A DNA stretch of 64,000 bases from B30-G6 sp964633115 (GTDB lineage: Bacteria > Desulfobacterota > Desulfobacteria > Desulfobacterales > B30-G6), in contig CAZWEO010000015.1 in the NCBI GenBank assembly GCA_964633115.1, positions 1 through 64,000 on the forward strand, given 5' to 3'. The notes below the pieces were generated by a model. It was not told where the DNA came from, searched no databases, and saw only the letters and a program-made list of their open reading frames with translations. Position numbers and translations under genes: made by a program. Of this stretch, positions 1-8,418 are shown one piece after another; positions within the stretch are counted from its first letter, which is position 1; the number at the start of each line of letters is the position of its first letter.

Positions 1-834
1 ATCTAATGTCCAATCATAAGTCCCTTGATCACGCTCAACTACAGCCTGTTTCCAACCTACTGTTTCAACTCTGTGCTTAAAATTCATCCCCTCTGGCGAA
101 TGACGGGTGATTCCGTCAAAGATTGTTGCCAATCTCTGGGTGCTCATCATGCCCGACGATTCGATAGCCTGGTTTATCACCATTTTCTGCATGGCCAATT
201 GATTAATGGGAACGCTGGCCATACGGTTAGCCATAGCCTCCACTTCTTCATCGAGCCGCTCCTCCGGCACTGCCTTTAGAATGAGACCCATGTCTTCCGC
301 CTCTCGACCTGTTATTTTTTCGCCGGTAAAAAGCATCCGTTTTGCTTTTTCCGCCCCAAGCCTGTATACCCACATGGCCGTTGTCGGGCACCCCCACACG
401 CGTGCAGGCATATAGCCGATCTTGGCATTCTCACCCATGATGGTGATATCAGCACAAAGCGCTATGTCCGAACCACCTGCCACGGCAAAACCATGCACTT
501 TACAAATCACCGGTTTCATAGCACGCCAGAGAGACATGAAACTCTGGGTATTATGCCACATGAAGGCGTAGTCTTTCATCGGATCCCAAGGCATTTGTTG
601 CGTTATTTCGTTGTTACCCTTCTGTTCTGCATAATAGGTCAAATCATATCCTGCGCAAAAGGCAGGTCCAGTTCCGGACAGTACCATGACGTGAACGTCG
701 GGATCAGCATCTGCTTTTACTACGGCAGCAGAAAGTTCGCCTGGTAGATCGTCATCAATCGCATTCATTACTTCAGGCCGATTGAGCGTAATACGCCCAA
801 GACGCCCATCCTTTTCATACAGTACCTTTTTCAT
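1..834 (-). CDS. Crotonase (enoyl-CoA hydratase/isomerase) family protein, 3' end beyond window
   Basis: From the ATG at 834 the frame stays open for 278 codons to the window edge, so the C-terminus is missing. The protein has the crotonase fold signature: SGTGPAFCAGYDL near residues 53-65 supplies the first oxyanion-hole peptide and GFAVAGGSDIAL near 115-126 the second. The two glutamates that catalyse hydration in classical hydratases are not kept: the first position reads Asp (GSDIAL) and the second lies in YMPARVWG, with no acid. It therefore acts on a CoA thioester but is probably not an ordinary hydratase; isomerase, decarboxylase or ring-chemistry roles are open. A FadR-type operator lies 149 bases upstream, linking it to the GntR-family gene next door and to both TRAP operons. 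Confidence 0.85.
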   Translation of the reverse strand, partial: MKKVLYEKDGRLGRITLNRPEVMNAIDDDLPGELSAAVVKADADPDVHVMVLSGTGPAFCAGYDLTYYAEQKGNNEITQQMPWDPMKDYAFMWHNTQSFMSLWRAMKPVICKVHGFAVAGGSDIALCADITIMGENAKIGYMPARVWGCPTTAMWVYRLGAEKAKRMLFTGEKITGREAEDMGLILKAVPEERLDEEVEAMANRMASVPINQLAMQKMVINQAIESSGMMSTQRLATIFDGITRHSPEGMNFKHRVETVGWKQAVVERDQGTYDWTLD

Positions 835-982
835 ATTTATTTTCTCCCATTTATCAACTTTCTGGAATTCTCAAATCAGCCACCTCCATGATCTCCCAAC
901 TATAGGTCCCGAATATTTTTCGGAAATCGTATACAAAAAAAATACGAGAACGAGTGAAACACGGACGGAGCATAATGGTTAG

Positions 983-993
983 TGGTCTGTCCA
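983..993. promoter_or_regulatory. FadR-type (GntR/FCD) operator candidate 1
   Basis: The 11-mer TGGTCTGTCCA is identical to the one at 10400-10410 and differs by two bases from the perfect TGGTCTAACCA at 10209-10219. FCD-subfamily GntR regulators are known to bind TGGTNNNACCA-like palindromes. It sits upstream of the crotonase gene that starts at 834. Confidence 0.6.
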
Positions 994-1123
994 AATAGCA
1001 ACAAACAATTATTTCCCAAATCAAGTAGTTTCTTATCCATTTTCTTAGTGGATTTGAAGCCGGGTTTTATCGAAATTTAAGGCGCCATCATGCATTTGAT
1101 GGGGTATATAATGGTCTCGTTCA

Positions 1124-1137
1124 TACAATAGTAACAT
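1124..1137 (+). repeat. 14-bp direct repeat, copy 1 (flanks the gntR gene)
   Basis: TACAATAGTAACAT here is repeated exactly, in the same orientation, at 1926-1939. The pair brackets the GntR-family regulator gene. Copy 2 lies about 26 bases upstream of the regulator's start codon and could be an autoregulatory site; copy 1 lies beyond its stop codon. Confidence 0.6.
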
Positions 1138-1195
1138 CGGTTGATTCGCTGTTTGCATAAGATACCAAAGCGCATATATTTAGGAGTATCTGTTA

Positions 1196-1900
1196 TTAGA
1201 AGCCGGTCATTTTTTTTGTATAGCGAATAACAAAGCTCATGTGATTCTTCATCTGACGGACCGCCTCTTGTTCATTGCGATCTTTTAGGGCCCTTAATAT
1301 GTGACGATGCTGTGCATCAAGCAGTTTTATGTTTTCCCCATGTGATATCGCAAGCATTCTTAAATCTTTCATGAGGCTGCTAAAAAGCGATCGAGAAGCG
1401 TTCAGAATGTTAACAATTAAAATATTATCAGCAGCTTTTGCAATTTCGTAATGAAATTGATTGTCAGCTGTGGATCTCACAGATTCCTTTGCATCGCTTT
1501 CAATAACTTCGCACAAATCCTCCAATTTTTTCAGGGAGGAATCATTTATTTTTCTTGATGCAAGTCTTACGGATTCAATCTCTAAAGCATACCGAAGTTC
1601 TGTTATTTCAGTTGGATGCCGTCCACTCAACATAAACATGATGGCCATCGGTTCCGTAAGACTGTTCTCAATATCATCCGTTATAAAGTTTCCATCTCCA
1701 TGTACACATTTAACCAGTCCCATTATTTCAAGTGATCTTATGGCCTCTCTGATGGTCGGTCGCGCAACGTTTAATTGTTTAGACATATCCCTTTCAGAGG
1801 GAAGGCGATCACCTATCTTCAAGTCCCCATTTCTGATACTTTTTTTTATTTGATTTAGTATTTGCAAAAATACCTTTTGATTTTTTATTTGTGTAAACAT
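1196..1900 (-). CDS. GntR-family transcriptional regulator, FadR/FCD subfamily
   Basis: This 234-residue protein has an N-terminal winged helix-turn-helix (residues about 10-75), with the typical GntR signature LPSERDMSKQLNVARPTIREAIRSLE. It continues with an all-helical FCD effector domain (about 95-225) containing the metal-ligand pattern of the family (FHYEIAKAADN and the histidine in QHRHILRAL). AGGAG seven bases before the ATG supports the start. FCD regulators usually sense carboxylic acids or acyl-CoAs and repress a neighbouring catabolic operon. Three TGGTCTNNCCA operator candidates in this window (983, 10209, 10400) make the crotonase and both TRAP operons its likely targets. The gene is bracketed by an exact 14-base repeat that may serve its own regulation. 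Confidence 0.9.
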   Translation of the reverse strand: MFTQIKNQKVFLQILNQIKKSIRNGDLKIGDRLPSERDMSKQLNVARPTIREAIRSLEIMGLVKCVHGDGNFITDDIENSLTEPMAIMFMLSGRHPTEITELRYALEIESVRLASRKINDSSLKKLEDLCEVIESDAKESVRSTADNQFHYEIAKAADNILIVNILNASRSLFSSLMKDLRMLAISHGENIKLLDAQHRHILRALKDRNEQEAVRQMKNHMSFVIRYTKKMTGF

Positions 1901-1925
1901 TCAATCTCCTGATAATCTATCAATG

Positions 1926-1939
1926 TACAATAGTAACAT
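1926..1939 (+). repeat. 14-bp direct repeat, copy 2 (upstream of gntR)
   Basis: TACAATAGTAACAT is identical to 1124-1137. It lies within the AATGT...ACATT context directly upstream of the regulator start at 1900, where an operator or promoter element would be expected. Confidence 0.55.
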
Positions 1940-2142
1940 TAAGCGGTGGTATATGCTCAATTAATGAACTATAATTATAATATTTCTATAACTTTAATTC
2001 AAGCTATTAAAAGAAAGATAATCAGCGAAATTAGATCTGTTTTTACAAAATATCAGACACATAGGATAATTATATCGTATGACCCGGTGGTTTTCATTGG
2101 TTGTCCGGCAGGCATGTATCTCCAATCGGAAATCAGCCCCAA

Positions 2143-4302
2143 CTAACTTTTAACAATTCCTTTGGCTACTTCCACCGCTTCGCCGGCATCTGCAGCATAA
2201 CCGTCTGCTCCTATACTCGTGGCGAACTTCTGATTTACCGGCGCCCCTCCCACGATAACCTTAATTTTATTACGTAATCCGGCCTCCCGTAAGGCCAGAA
2301 TGATTTTTTCCATTTCAGGCATGGTGGTGGTCAGAAGTGCTGAAAGACCCAATATGTCAGGCTGGTGTTCTCTTACATTTGAAATATAATCATTTACAGG
2401 TACGTTTACACCAAGATCAATAATTTCAAAGCCAACGCCTTTTAACATTGCCATGACCATATTTTTTCCAATGTCATGCATATCTCCTTTGACCGTACCG
2501 ATAAGTACTTTTCCCCGGTTTTTCCTTTCCCCGCTTGACAAATATGGTTCTAAAAATTCAACAGCCATATTCATGGCCCTAGCCGATTTCAACACTTCGG
2601 GGATGAAGACTGTGCCATCTTTGAATTTCCCTCCTATCACCTCCATGGCAGGTAACATACCTTCGTTAATCAGTTGTTCAGGATCGATGCTATTTTCAAG
2701 CATCTCTCGCACATCGTCCAGGATTTTCTTATCATCACCGGATAGGACATCTTTCATGATAATCTCAAAAGGGCCGGCGTATTCTTCCTGTATCTTCCTT
2801 GGGGCCTCGTCAGGTTTTTCTTTTATTACCGGGGTGATTCTTGGGGGCCTTTGCTCAAGCTCGTCAACGTTTTCAACTTCCTGGCCAATCTCAGCAAGAC
2901 GTTTAAAGCTATTAGAAAGGTCACCTAAAGTTTGGCTGATGGCGTCAGCCGAGGCCAGTAATTGCCTTGCTATCCCCCCCATAACTTCGGCAACCTGGAG
3001 TGAGACATTTGGGTCTTTTTCCGAACTGCGAGATACAGCAGTTGTAATCTGTTGTTCACTTAGAGGTCTAAACCCGCCGGCTGCCATAATACGACGCCCT
3101 TCTTTTTCAAAACGGTCTCCAATATAAACCAACCGCTCAAAATCTGACTCCGGAGGACTTGTGTCCCCTATTCCAGCTATAAAGCGCTTGCCTGGATGAA
3201 TAGCCTTGAACATGTTGTCCAAATAGGCTTTTAGATCATCGAATGAAGCCGACTTCTCTAAAAGAAGACTCTCAGGAATCCCTCCCCACAGGGTGAGTTT
3301 TTCTGAACGGCACCAGCGGTCGTAATATTCGTCGATGGTCACTTTTGTCATTGGGTAAGGAGCCACAGCCTCTGCTACATCAATACGGCACTGTGGTATC
3401 AGATCCATGAGTCCCTTGTTTTCGCCGTCTGGATGCATCAGCATGAGTTTACCTGCGGCGTGCAGGGCATCGGCCGCTTTTTGGCACCATGGCATTATCT
3501 CCTTTTTAAAATATGGGGGATGAGTGACCATTTCATCGACATTAGCAGACCAGAAGATCATCTCGGCAGGAGATGCCACCAAGATAGCAAGCACTTGATC
3601 GTAGAATTGCTCAAGCGACTCAGTCAGTAAGCCCATTTCATTCGGGTAGTCACCGTAATGCAAATAAAACTCAGTAGCATCCAGGAAGGTTTTCTGTATG
3701 TAATGCATAGGTGAAGAAGCAACTAAGCTCATAGCGGTTGGCACTGCAACACCGTCTTCTCCTATTCCGGTCTGCCAGGCCTGGTAGGCTTCATATGCAG
3801 GAGTCAATTTAAGGTTGCCGAATATATGGGCCAATACTTTATAGTCATCTGGCCCCTTGATTACGTTCTCTTTAACCCATGAGCACGAGGCGCCGGCCTG
3901 TTTCATCTCTTTGGTGTATCCGTGTACTGTTTCTACTTGGCCAAGCGGGGTGCGGTAGGTCACGCGCGTCATGTCTTCTTCAGGGTTTGACTCTGATTTG
4001 ATTGCTATTTCGACATCATTTGAAAATTCAAAGTCAAACAGATATTCTTTTAACCGAAAAAGGCCGATTCCCCGATGGACAGTATCCTCAGGTTTTGCTG
4101 GTTTATCATACTCCGCAACAATCTTGTGCAATGCCCAACCCTCGGCCCGGGCAATCTCATCTGCACTGCGTCCCTGGTGCCGGGAGGGCAAAGTACCTGC
4201 TCGTGCATTGGCGTTGTGCCATAAATCCAGCCGGGGAACATAGGGTATCTTGTCAACCCTTTCCCCCCTTATTACTTTAAGAATTCTCTCTTTATGAGTC
4301 AT
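2143..4302 (-). CDS. Fusion of UroD-like corrinoid methyltransferase and corrinoid-binding protein
   Basis: The protein has about 719 residues. ATG 4302 is chosen because AGGAGG lies six bases ahead; a GTG directly before it (4305) is possible. Residues about 1-410 form a uroporphyrinogen-decarboxylase-like TIM barrel of the methylcobamide methyltransferase type. A linker rich in Pro, Glu and Lys (about 470-510) leads to a helical cap domain (about 515-600). The C-terminal Rossmann-like cobalamin domain (about 600-719) has GDMHDIGKNMV, with His609 as the expected lower axial cobalt ligand, and a GGAPV motif. Methyl group acceptor/donor enzyme and its corrinoid carrier, normally separate (MtaA/MtaC type), are thus one chain. 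In the barrel the usual zinc motif HxCG reads HPDG, and the later Cys position lies in GIGDTSPP, so the metal site is altered. It lies downstream of the oxidoreductase operon. Substrate unknown. Confidence 0.9.
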   Translation of the reverse strand: MTHKERILKVIRGERVDKIPYVPRLDLWHNANARAGTLPSRHQGRSADEIARAEGWALHKIVAEYDKPAKPEDTVHRGIGLFRLKEYLFDFEFSNDVEIAIKSESNPEEDMTRVTYRTPLGQVETVHGYTKEMKQAGASCSWVKENVIKGPDDYKVLAHIFGNLKLTPAYEAYQAWQTGIGEDGVAVPTAMSLVASSPMHYIQKTFLDATEFYLHYGDYPNEMGLLTESLEQFYDQVLAILVASPAEMIFWSANVDEMVTHPPYFKKEIMPWCQKAADALHAAGKLMLMHPDGENKGLMDLIPQCRIDVAEAVAPYPMTKVTIDEYYDRWCRSEKLTLWGGIPESLLLEKSASFDDLKAYLDNMFKAIHPGKRFIAGIGDTSPPESDFERLVYIGDRFEKEGRRIMAAGGFRPLSEQQITTAVSRSSEKDPNVSLQVAEVMGGIARQLLASADAISQTLGDLSNSFKRLAEIGQEVENVDELEQRPPRITPVIKEKPDEAPRKIQEEYAGPFEIIMKDVLSGDDKKILDDVREMLENSIDPEQLINEGMLPAMEVIGGKFKDGTVFIPEVLKSARAMNMAVEFLEPYLSSGERKNRGKVLIGTVKGDMHDIGKNMVMAMLKGVGFEIIDLGVNVPVNDYISNVREHQPDILGLSALLTTTMPEMEKIILALREAGLRNKIKVIVGGAPVNQKFATSIGADGYAADAGEAVEVAKGIVKS

Positions 4303-4467
4303 CACTGGCCTCCTTTTTCATTCTACCGATCAAATGGAATCATAAGACCATCAATAATTGATTTTCTATAACTCGCTTTATCACATGGAATACAAATATA
4401 CCTTGATATCGTTGATTCCATTTGCATTCAGTTATGACCAATTTTATAAAATTGAAAGATCCCATAT

Positions 4468-5007
4468 TTAATTTTGTGCAGCCAGATCAATACCTTTATT
4501 AAAAGCAGCCATGTTGATTGAAACAAGTTTGGGTTTTTGCGCAAACTCTCTTTTAACAGTTTCTTTTAAGACTTCCAGGTCAACGACCTTAGCTTTTGCA
4601 GCAAAAGCACTTAAGGCTATTATATTGGCGCACTTTACAGTTCCAACTTCCATGGCCGCTTCATTGGCAGGAATAACAATTTCGGTTATATCGTCTCGCC
4701 CACTTCTACAGGGAATTATCGAGCTGTTAATTAAAATAATACCACCTGGTTTTACAAGCCTGGCAAACTTCTCCAGGGAAGGACGATTCATTGCCACCAA
4801 GTGAGAAGGATTTTCCACAATCGGGGATCCAATTCTTTTATCTCCTATTACGACAGTGCAATAGGCTGTACCTCCCCTCATTTCAACACCGTAAGATGGA
4901 ATCCAGGCCGAATGGTATCCCTGCTCCATTGCTGCGATCCCTAGAATTTTGCCACTCAGTAGGATCCCCTGTCCCCCAAATCCAGTAAATTTTACATCTG
5001 TCTGCAT
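4468..5007 (-). CDS. 2-oxoacid:ferredoxin oxidoreductase, gamma subunit
   Basis: This 179-residue protein opens with FTGFGGQGILLSGKILG, the signature of the gamma (CoA-interacting) chain of KorC/VorC type, and carries EMRGGTAYC in the expected place. It completes a heterotetramer with the delta, alpha and beta chains encoded just upstream in the order delta-alpha-beta-gamma, typical of 2-oxoglutarate or branched 2-oxoacid oxidoreductases. The enzyme would oxidatively decarboxylate a 2-oxoacid to an acyl-CoA and reduce ferredoxin in the cytoplasm. A gap of only 9 bases from the beta gene and an AGGAG site ahead of the ATG support operon membership. The exact substrate cannot be read from the sequence. 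Confidence 0.92.
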   Translation of the reverse strand: MQTDVKFTGFGGQGILLSGKILGIAAMEQGYHSAWIPSYGVEMRGGTAYCTVVIGDKRIGSPIVENPSHLVAMNRPSLEKFARLVKPGGIILINSSIIPCRSGRDDITEIVIPANEAAMEVGTVKCANIIALSAFAAKAKVVDLEVLKETVKREFAQKPKLVSINMAAFNKGIDLAAQN

Positions 5008-5016
5008 TTGAATCTC

Positions 5017-5757
5017 CTATCCCTCAGGGGTTTTTATATCACCGAGTTCATAATACGATAAAAGGTTTTTTTCAGCCCATTTCAATGCTTCAACAGGCGG
5101 CATCCCCCAATTCGTCGGGCATGTGCATATGACTTCAACAAGACTAAAACATTTATTTTCTACCTGATATTGAAATGCTCTTTTAATTGCTTTTTTTGTT
5201 TTATTCACTTGTTTAGGGTTTAGAACAGCCTGCCTGGTAATATATGAAGGTGTGACGATTTGGCCGAGAATGTTTGCCATTTTTATTGGCATCCCAGTCA
5301 AGTCTGTATCTCGACCAAACGGTGCGGTTGTTGCACGTTGTCCCGGCATTGTTGTTGGCGCCATTTGCCCCCCCGTCATACCGTATACTGCGTTGTTGAT
5401 AAAAATGACCGTGATCTTTTCTCCTCTGTTCGCTGCATGCATGATCTCTGCTATACCTATACTGGCAAGGTCGCCATCGCCTTGATAAGTGAAAACCATT
5501 AGATCTGACCTCGCCCTTTTTATTCCGGTGGCCATTGCTGGAGCCCTGCCATGGGCAGACTCCTGAAAATCCATATCAAAATAATCATATATCATAACAG
5601 CACAGCCTACTGGCCCGACGCCAACTGTATTGTCAGCAATGCCGAGATCATCAATTGCCTCTGCAACAAGTCGGTGAACAATGCCATGGGTACAACCGGG
5701 GCAATAGTGTGTTCTGATATCGTACATGCACTTTGGCCTTGAAAATACTTTTCCCAT
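5017..5757 (-). CDS. 2-oxoacid:ferredoxin oxidoreductase, beta (TPP-binding) subunit
   Basis: This 246-residue chain shows HYCPGCTHGIVHRL near the N-terminus, with the cysteines of the beta subunit. It has the thiamine-diphosphate/Mg motif GDGDLASIG followed by INNAVYGMTGGQ, and the PTTMPGQ loop that contacts cofactor and substrate. CTCPTNWG near the C-terminus is typical of KorB. The separate alpha, beta, gamma and delta chains match the four-subunit type. The start is supported by GGGAG ahead of the ATG. It lies between the alpha and gamma genes with short gaps (17 and 9 bases). It acts on an unknown 2-oxoacid, possibly one brought in by the adjacent TRAP system. Confidence 0.93.
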   Translation of the reverse strand: MGKVFSRPKCMYDIRTHYCPGCTHGIVHRLVAEAIDDLGIADNTVGVGPVGCAVMIYDYFDMDFQESAHGRAPAMATGIKRARSDLMVFTYQGDGDLASIGIAEIMHAANRGEKITVIFINNAVYGMTGGQMAPTTMPGQRATTAPFGRDTDLTGMPIKMANILGQIVTPSYITRQAVLNPKQVNKTKKAIKRAFQYQVENKCFSLVEVICTCPTNWGMPPVEALKWAEKNLLSYYELGDIKTPEG

Positions 5758-5774
5758 TGCATATCTCCCACGCT

Positions 5775-6842
5775 TTAAAGCACGTTTTTGATCATATCCA
5801 TAACCTTCCGCGGCGATGGCAGCCTACCACCACCCTCGCCGAAAAAGTCGATTTTTTTTATTCCTCTGACGCTTCGTTGAACGTCCTCAATCATTTGACC
5901 CATACTAAGTTCTAATACATATAATGATTTACAACTTTCCTTTTCAGCAGCTTTAAATATTTCTTGTTCAGGGAAAGGAAAAAGAGTCTTGGGCCTGATC
6001 ATTGCCACTTCGACGCCATCTTCTTTTAATTCATCAATTGCTGTTTTACACACCCGACTCATCGTCCCGTAACTAATTAGAAGAATTTTATAATTCACGC
6101 TTGTATTATATTCTTCGAACTGAACGTCCTCTGCTTTCATCTGTTCGTATTTATTTTTCAATCTAAGGTTATTTTTGTGAAGCGCTGCCGAATCAAGAAT
6201 CATGGTTTTTATCAGGTTTCTTTTTCTGCTTCCCCGCGTAGATTTTCCATTGGTTGCCCAGCTATTTTTATTCGTGGGCTTCGTGATTATATCTTCACAA
6301 AACGCAACAGGCTCCATCATCTGACCAATGAGACCGTCAGCCAAAATCATTACAGGATTCCTGTATTTTTCGGCCAACGAGAATGCCTGCATTGTCATAT
6401 CCGCCGCCTCCTGTACACCATCAGGGGCTAAAACAAGAAGTTTGTAGTCTCCATGTCCTCCTCCCTTGGTAGCTTGTAAATAATCGCCCTGTGAGGGTGT
6501 AACACTGCCCAACCCACCGCCGCCCCGGCTAATATTTACAAACACTGCAGGACAATGGGCTGTAGCAATAAAGCTTATGGCCTCACTCATGAGGCTTATG
6601 CCCGGCGATGAAGATGATGTCATAACCCTCTCACCACACCCAGCAGTGCCGAAAACCATATAGCTTACAGCCACTTCACTTTCTCCCTGAAGAAAGTTGC
6701 CGCCGACCTCTGGCATCCTTCTGGCCATGTATTCAGATATTTCCGATTGGGGCGTTATGGGATAAGCAAAATAATTTCGACACCCAGCCATAACTGCCGC
6801 TTCAGCAATGGCTTCGTTTCCTTTCATAAATATTTTTTCCAT
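5775..6842 (-). CDS. 2-oxoacid:ferredoxin oxidoreductase, alpha subunit
   Basis: The 355-residue protein has the pyrimidine-binding domain of pyruvate:ferredoxin oxidoreductase-like enzymes: GNEAIAEAAVMAGCRNYFAYPITPQSEI at the N-terminus, read here as two shorter motifs GNEAIAEAA and YPITPQSEI. The central TSSSSPGISLMSEAI segment recognises substrate. The C-terminal transketolase-like domain (about 235-350) includes YGTMSRV and RPKTLFPFPE. It has the usual length for KorA. It follows the ferredoxin gene by 5 bases and precedes the beta gene, so all four subunits are probably translated from one message. GAGG before the ATG fixes the start. Confidence 0.93.
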   Translation of the reverse strand: MEKIFMKGNEAIAEAAVMAGCRNYFAYPITPQSEISEYMARRMPEVGGNFLQGESEVAVSYMVFGTAGCGERVMTSSSSPGISLMSEAISFIATAHCPAVFVNISRGGGGLGSVTPSQGDYLQATKGGGHGDYKLLVLAPDGVQEAADMTMQAFSLAEKYRNPVMILADGLIGQMMEPVAFCEDIITKPTNKNSWATNGKSTRGSRKRNLIKTMILDSAALHKNNLRLKNKYEQMKAEDVQFEEYNTSVNYKILLISYGTMSRVCKTAIDELKEDGVEVAMIRPKTLFPFPEQEIFKAAEKESCKSLYVLELSMGQMIEDVQRSVRGIKKIDFFGEGGGRLPSPRKVMDMIKNVL

Positions 6843-6847
6843 TGCAT

Positions 6848-7060
6848 CTACCTCGTCTCTTCAATATTGATCGCAATATCAGGGCACATCGTGCAGCAGA
6901 TTGCACAGTGGATACAATTTTCAGGCCTGGCCTGATAGGCAGGAAAATAGCCCTCAGCACTAACTTGATCTGAAATTTCAAGAACTTTCTTTGGACAAAA
7001 AACGATACAGAAACCGCATCCTTTACATTTTTCAGTTTGCACCGTATGTCTATATGTCAT
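6848..7060 (-). CDS. 2-oxoacid:ferredoxin oxidoreductase, delta (2[4Fe-4S] ferredoxin) subunit
   Basis: This 70-residue protein has two CxxCxxCxxxC clusters, CKGCGFCIVFCPKK and CIHCAICCTMCPD, giving a bacterial 8-Fe ferredoxin fold. As the delta chain it passes electrons from the TPP site to soluble ferredoxin. It is the first of the four oxidoreductase genes and lies 44 bases after the TRAP large-subunit gene, which suggests that transport and oxidation are co-transcribed. AGGAG precedes the ATG. Confidence 0.93.
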   Translation of the reverse strand: MTYRHTVQTEKCKGCGFCIVFCPKKVLEISDQVSAEGYFPAYQARPENCIHCAICCTMCPDIAINIEETR

Positions 7061-7104
7061 TTAGATACTCCTATTAATCTGTATATTCGGCAATTATCAG
7101 CAAA

Positions 7105-8418
7105 TTAGGGTTTAATCCCCGGAAGCCATAAAGACAAAGATGGAAAGGCTACGGTCAGGGCCAAGGCAATCAAAGTCAAAACCAAGAAAGGCATATTGGC
7201 TTTGTAGATTTCTGTAACGGAAATCTCATCACCTACGACTGTTTTCAACCAGAAAACCGAAGGCCCAAAAGGAGGTGAAAGATAAGATATCTGCATATTC
7301 ATACAAAAAACGACTCCGAACCAGATGGGGTTGAAGCCGAGGTCGATGATGATGGGAACAAATAAAGGCATGGTCAGAAGAATGATTCCGATCCAATCCA
7401 GAAACATCCCCAAAATCAGCATGACGATCTGCATACAGATCACTGTTCCCCAGGGGCCTAAAGAAAGACCGAGAATCACTTCCTGAACCCATTGATCACC
7501 ACCGGCCAAAGTATAAAACCCGATCAAGGCCTGCGCACCAAAAAAAAGCCACAACAACATGCAGGTGATAGTAAGCGTCTCATACACGGCTTCTTCTATC
7601 AGTTTAATTTTTAAGGTTCGGTTAAAGTAAGTTGTGACCAAGGCACCGATACAGCCGATGCTGGCGGCTTCCGAAGGTGTTGCAATTCCGGCATAAATCG
7701 ATCCTAGAACGACAAAAGCGAGTATTGCCGGAGAGATAAGGCCCTTAAGAGTCCTCAGTTTTTCCTTAAAGGGCCTATTAATTTCTCCGGCAGGGGCAGA
7801 TGGTGCCATCTCCGGGTACCGCCAGGCCATAAATAGGATATAGGCGATAAAAAGAGAGGCCAGAAGCAGGCCTGGAATAATCCCGGCGATGAATAAATCA
7901 CCAACCGACACGCTCGCGGTCATGGCGTAAACAATAAAAACAATGCTTGGAGGAATGAGGGTGGCGATACCACCGCCGGCACAGACACTTCCCAGCGCAA
8001 TTCTTTTGTCGTAGTTTCTCTTAAGCATAGCCGGCAGGGCAATGAGCCCGAAGGTAGCGATTTCAGCTCCTACTATTCCCACCACGGCGGCCATGATCGT
8101 GCTGGAGATAACGGTACCAACAGCCAGCCCGCCCCTCAAAGGACCTGATAGAATGTAGACTGCTTTAAAGAGCTTATCTGCTAGCCCTGATTTTTGGAGA
8201 ACCGAGGCCATAAATACAAACAAAGGGATCGCCACCAAAGTATAATCCAGGGACATTTTAAAGGCACGGCCAACCGCCATCGTCATTACATTCGGGTTGA
8301 ACATGAACAATATAAAAATAGTGGCGGTGGAGCCTAGGGACCAGGCCAGAGGAAGCCCCAGACATAAAAGAATCAAAAACATGACCAACAGAAGAAATGT
8401 AATCAAACCAATGCTCAT
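7105..8418 (-). CDS. dctM: TRAP transporter large membrane subunit (DctM type), system 1
   Basis: This 437-residue, very hydrophobic protein has 12 or more predicted membrane segments and typical DctM motifs, including ATPSEAASIGCIGAL in the second half and the conserved PPSIVFIVYA stretch. It is the Na+-coupled transport channel of a tripartite ATP-independent periplasmic transporter. The start codon overlaps the DctQ stop by the ATGA arrangement and GGGAG lies ahead. It works with DctQ (8415-8930) and the binding protein (9007-10032). The oxidoreductase genes follow directly, suggesting the imported solute is, or becomes, a 2-oxoacid. Confidence 0.93.
   Translation of the reverse strand: MSIGLITFLLLVMFLILLCLGLPLAWSLGSTATIFILFMFNPNVMTMAVGRAFKMSLDYTLVAIPLFVFMASVLQKSGLADKLFKAVYILSGPLRGGLAVGTVISSTIMAAVVGIVGAEIATFGLIALPAMLKRNYDKRIALGSVCAGGGIATLIPPSIVFIVYAMTASVSVGDLFIAGIIPGLLLASLFIAYILFMAWRYPEMAPSAPAGEINRPFKEKLRTLKGLISPAILAFVVLGSIYAGIATPSEAASIGCIGALVTTYFNRTLKIKLIEEAVYETLTITCMLLWLFFGAQALIGFYTLAGGDQWVQEVILGLSLGPWGTVICMQIVMLILGMFLDWIGIILLTMPLFVPIIIDLGFNPIWFGVVFCMNMQISYLSPPFGPSVFWLKTVVGDEISVTEIYKANMPFLVLTLIALALTVAFPSLSLWLPGIKP

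Larger units (their letters stand above)
835..1195. other. Intergenic stretch with operator and repeat copy
   Basis: No convincing gene is seen in these 361 bases between the crotonase and the GntR-type regulator. They hold a FadR-type operator (983-993), a short hairpin CCATCA/TGATGG (1085-1102) and the first copy of a 14-base direct repeat (1124-1137) whose second copy lies on the other side of the regulator gene. Confidence 0.6.

Noticed and set aside
1085..1102. CCATCA/TGATGG hairpin as terminator of gntR
   Set aside because: It lies about 100 bases beyond the stop, has only six pairs and no T-run on the minus strand.
1946..2146. 66-codon plus-strand frame between gntR and the fusion gene
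   Set aside because: AT-rich, no ribosome site, and its sequence has no protein-like pattern.
4303..4467. Cobalamin riboswitch ahead of the corrinoid fusion gene
   Set aside because: No B12-box-like sequence or suitable pairing was seen in the 165-base gap.
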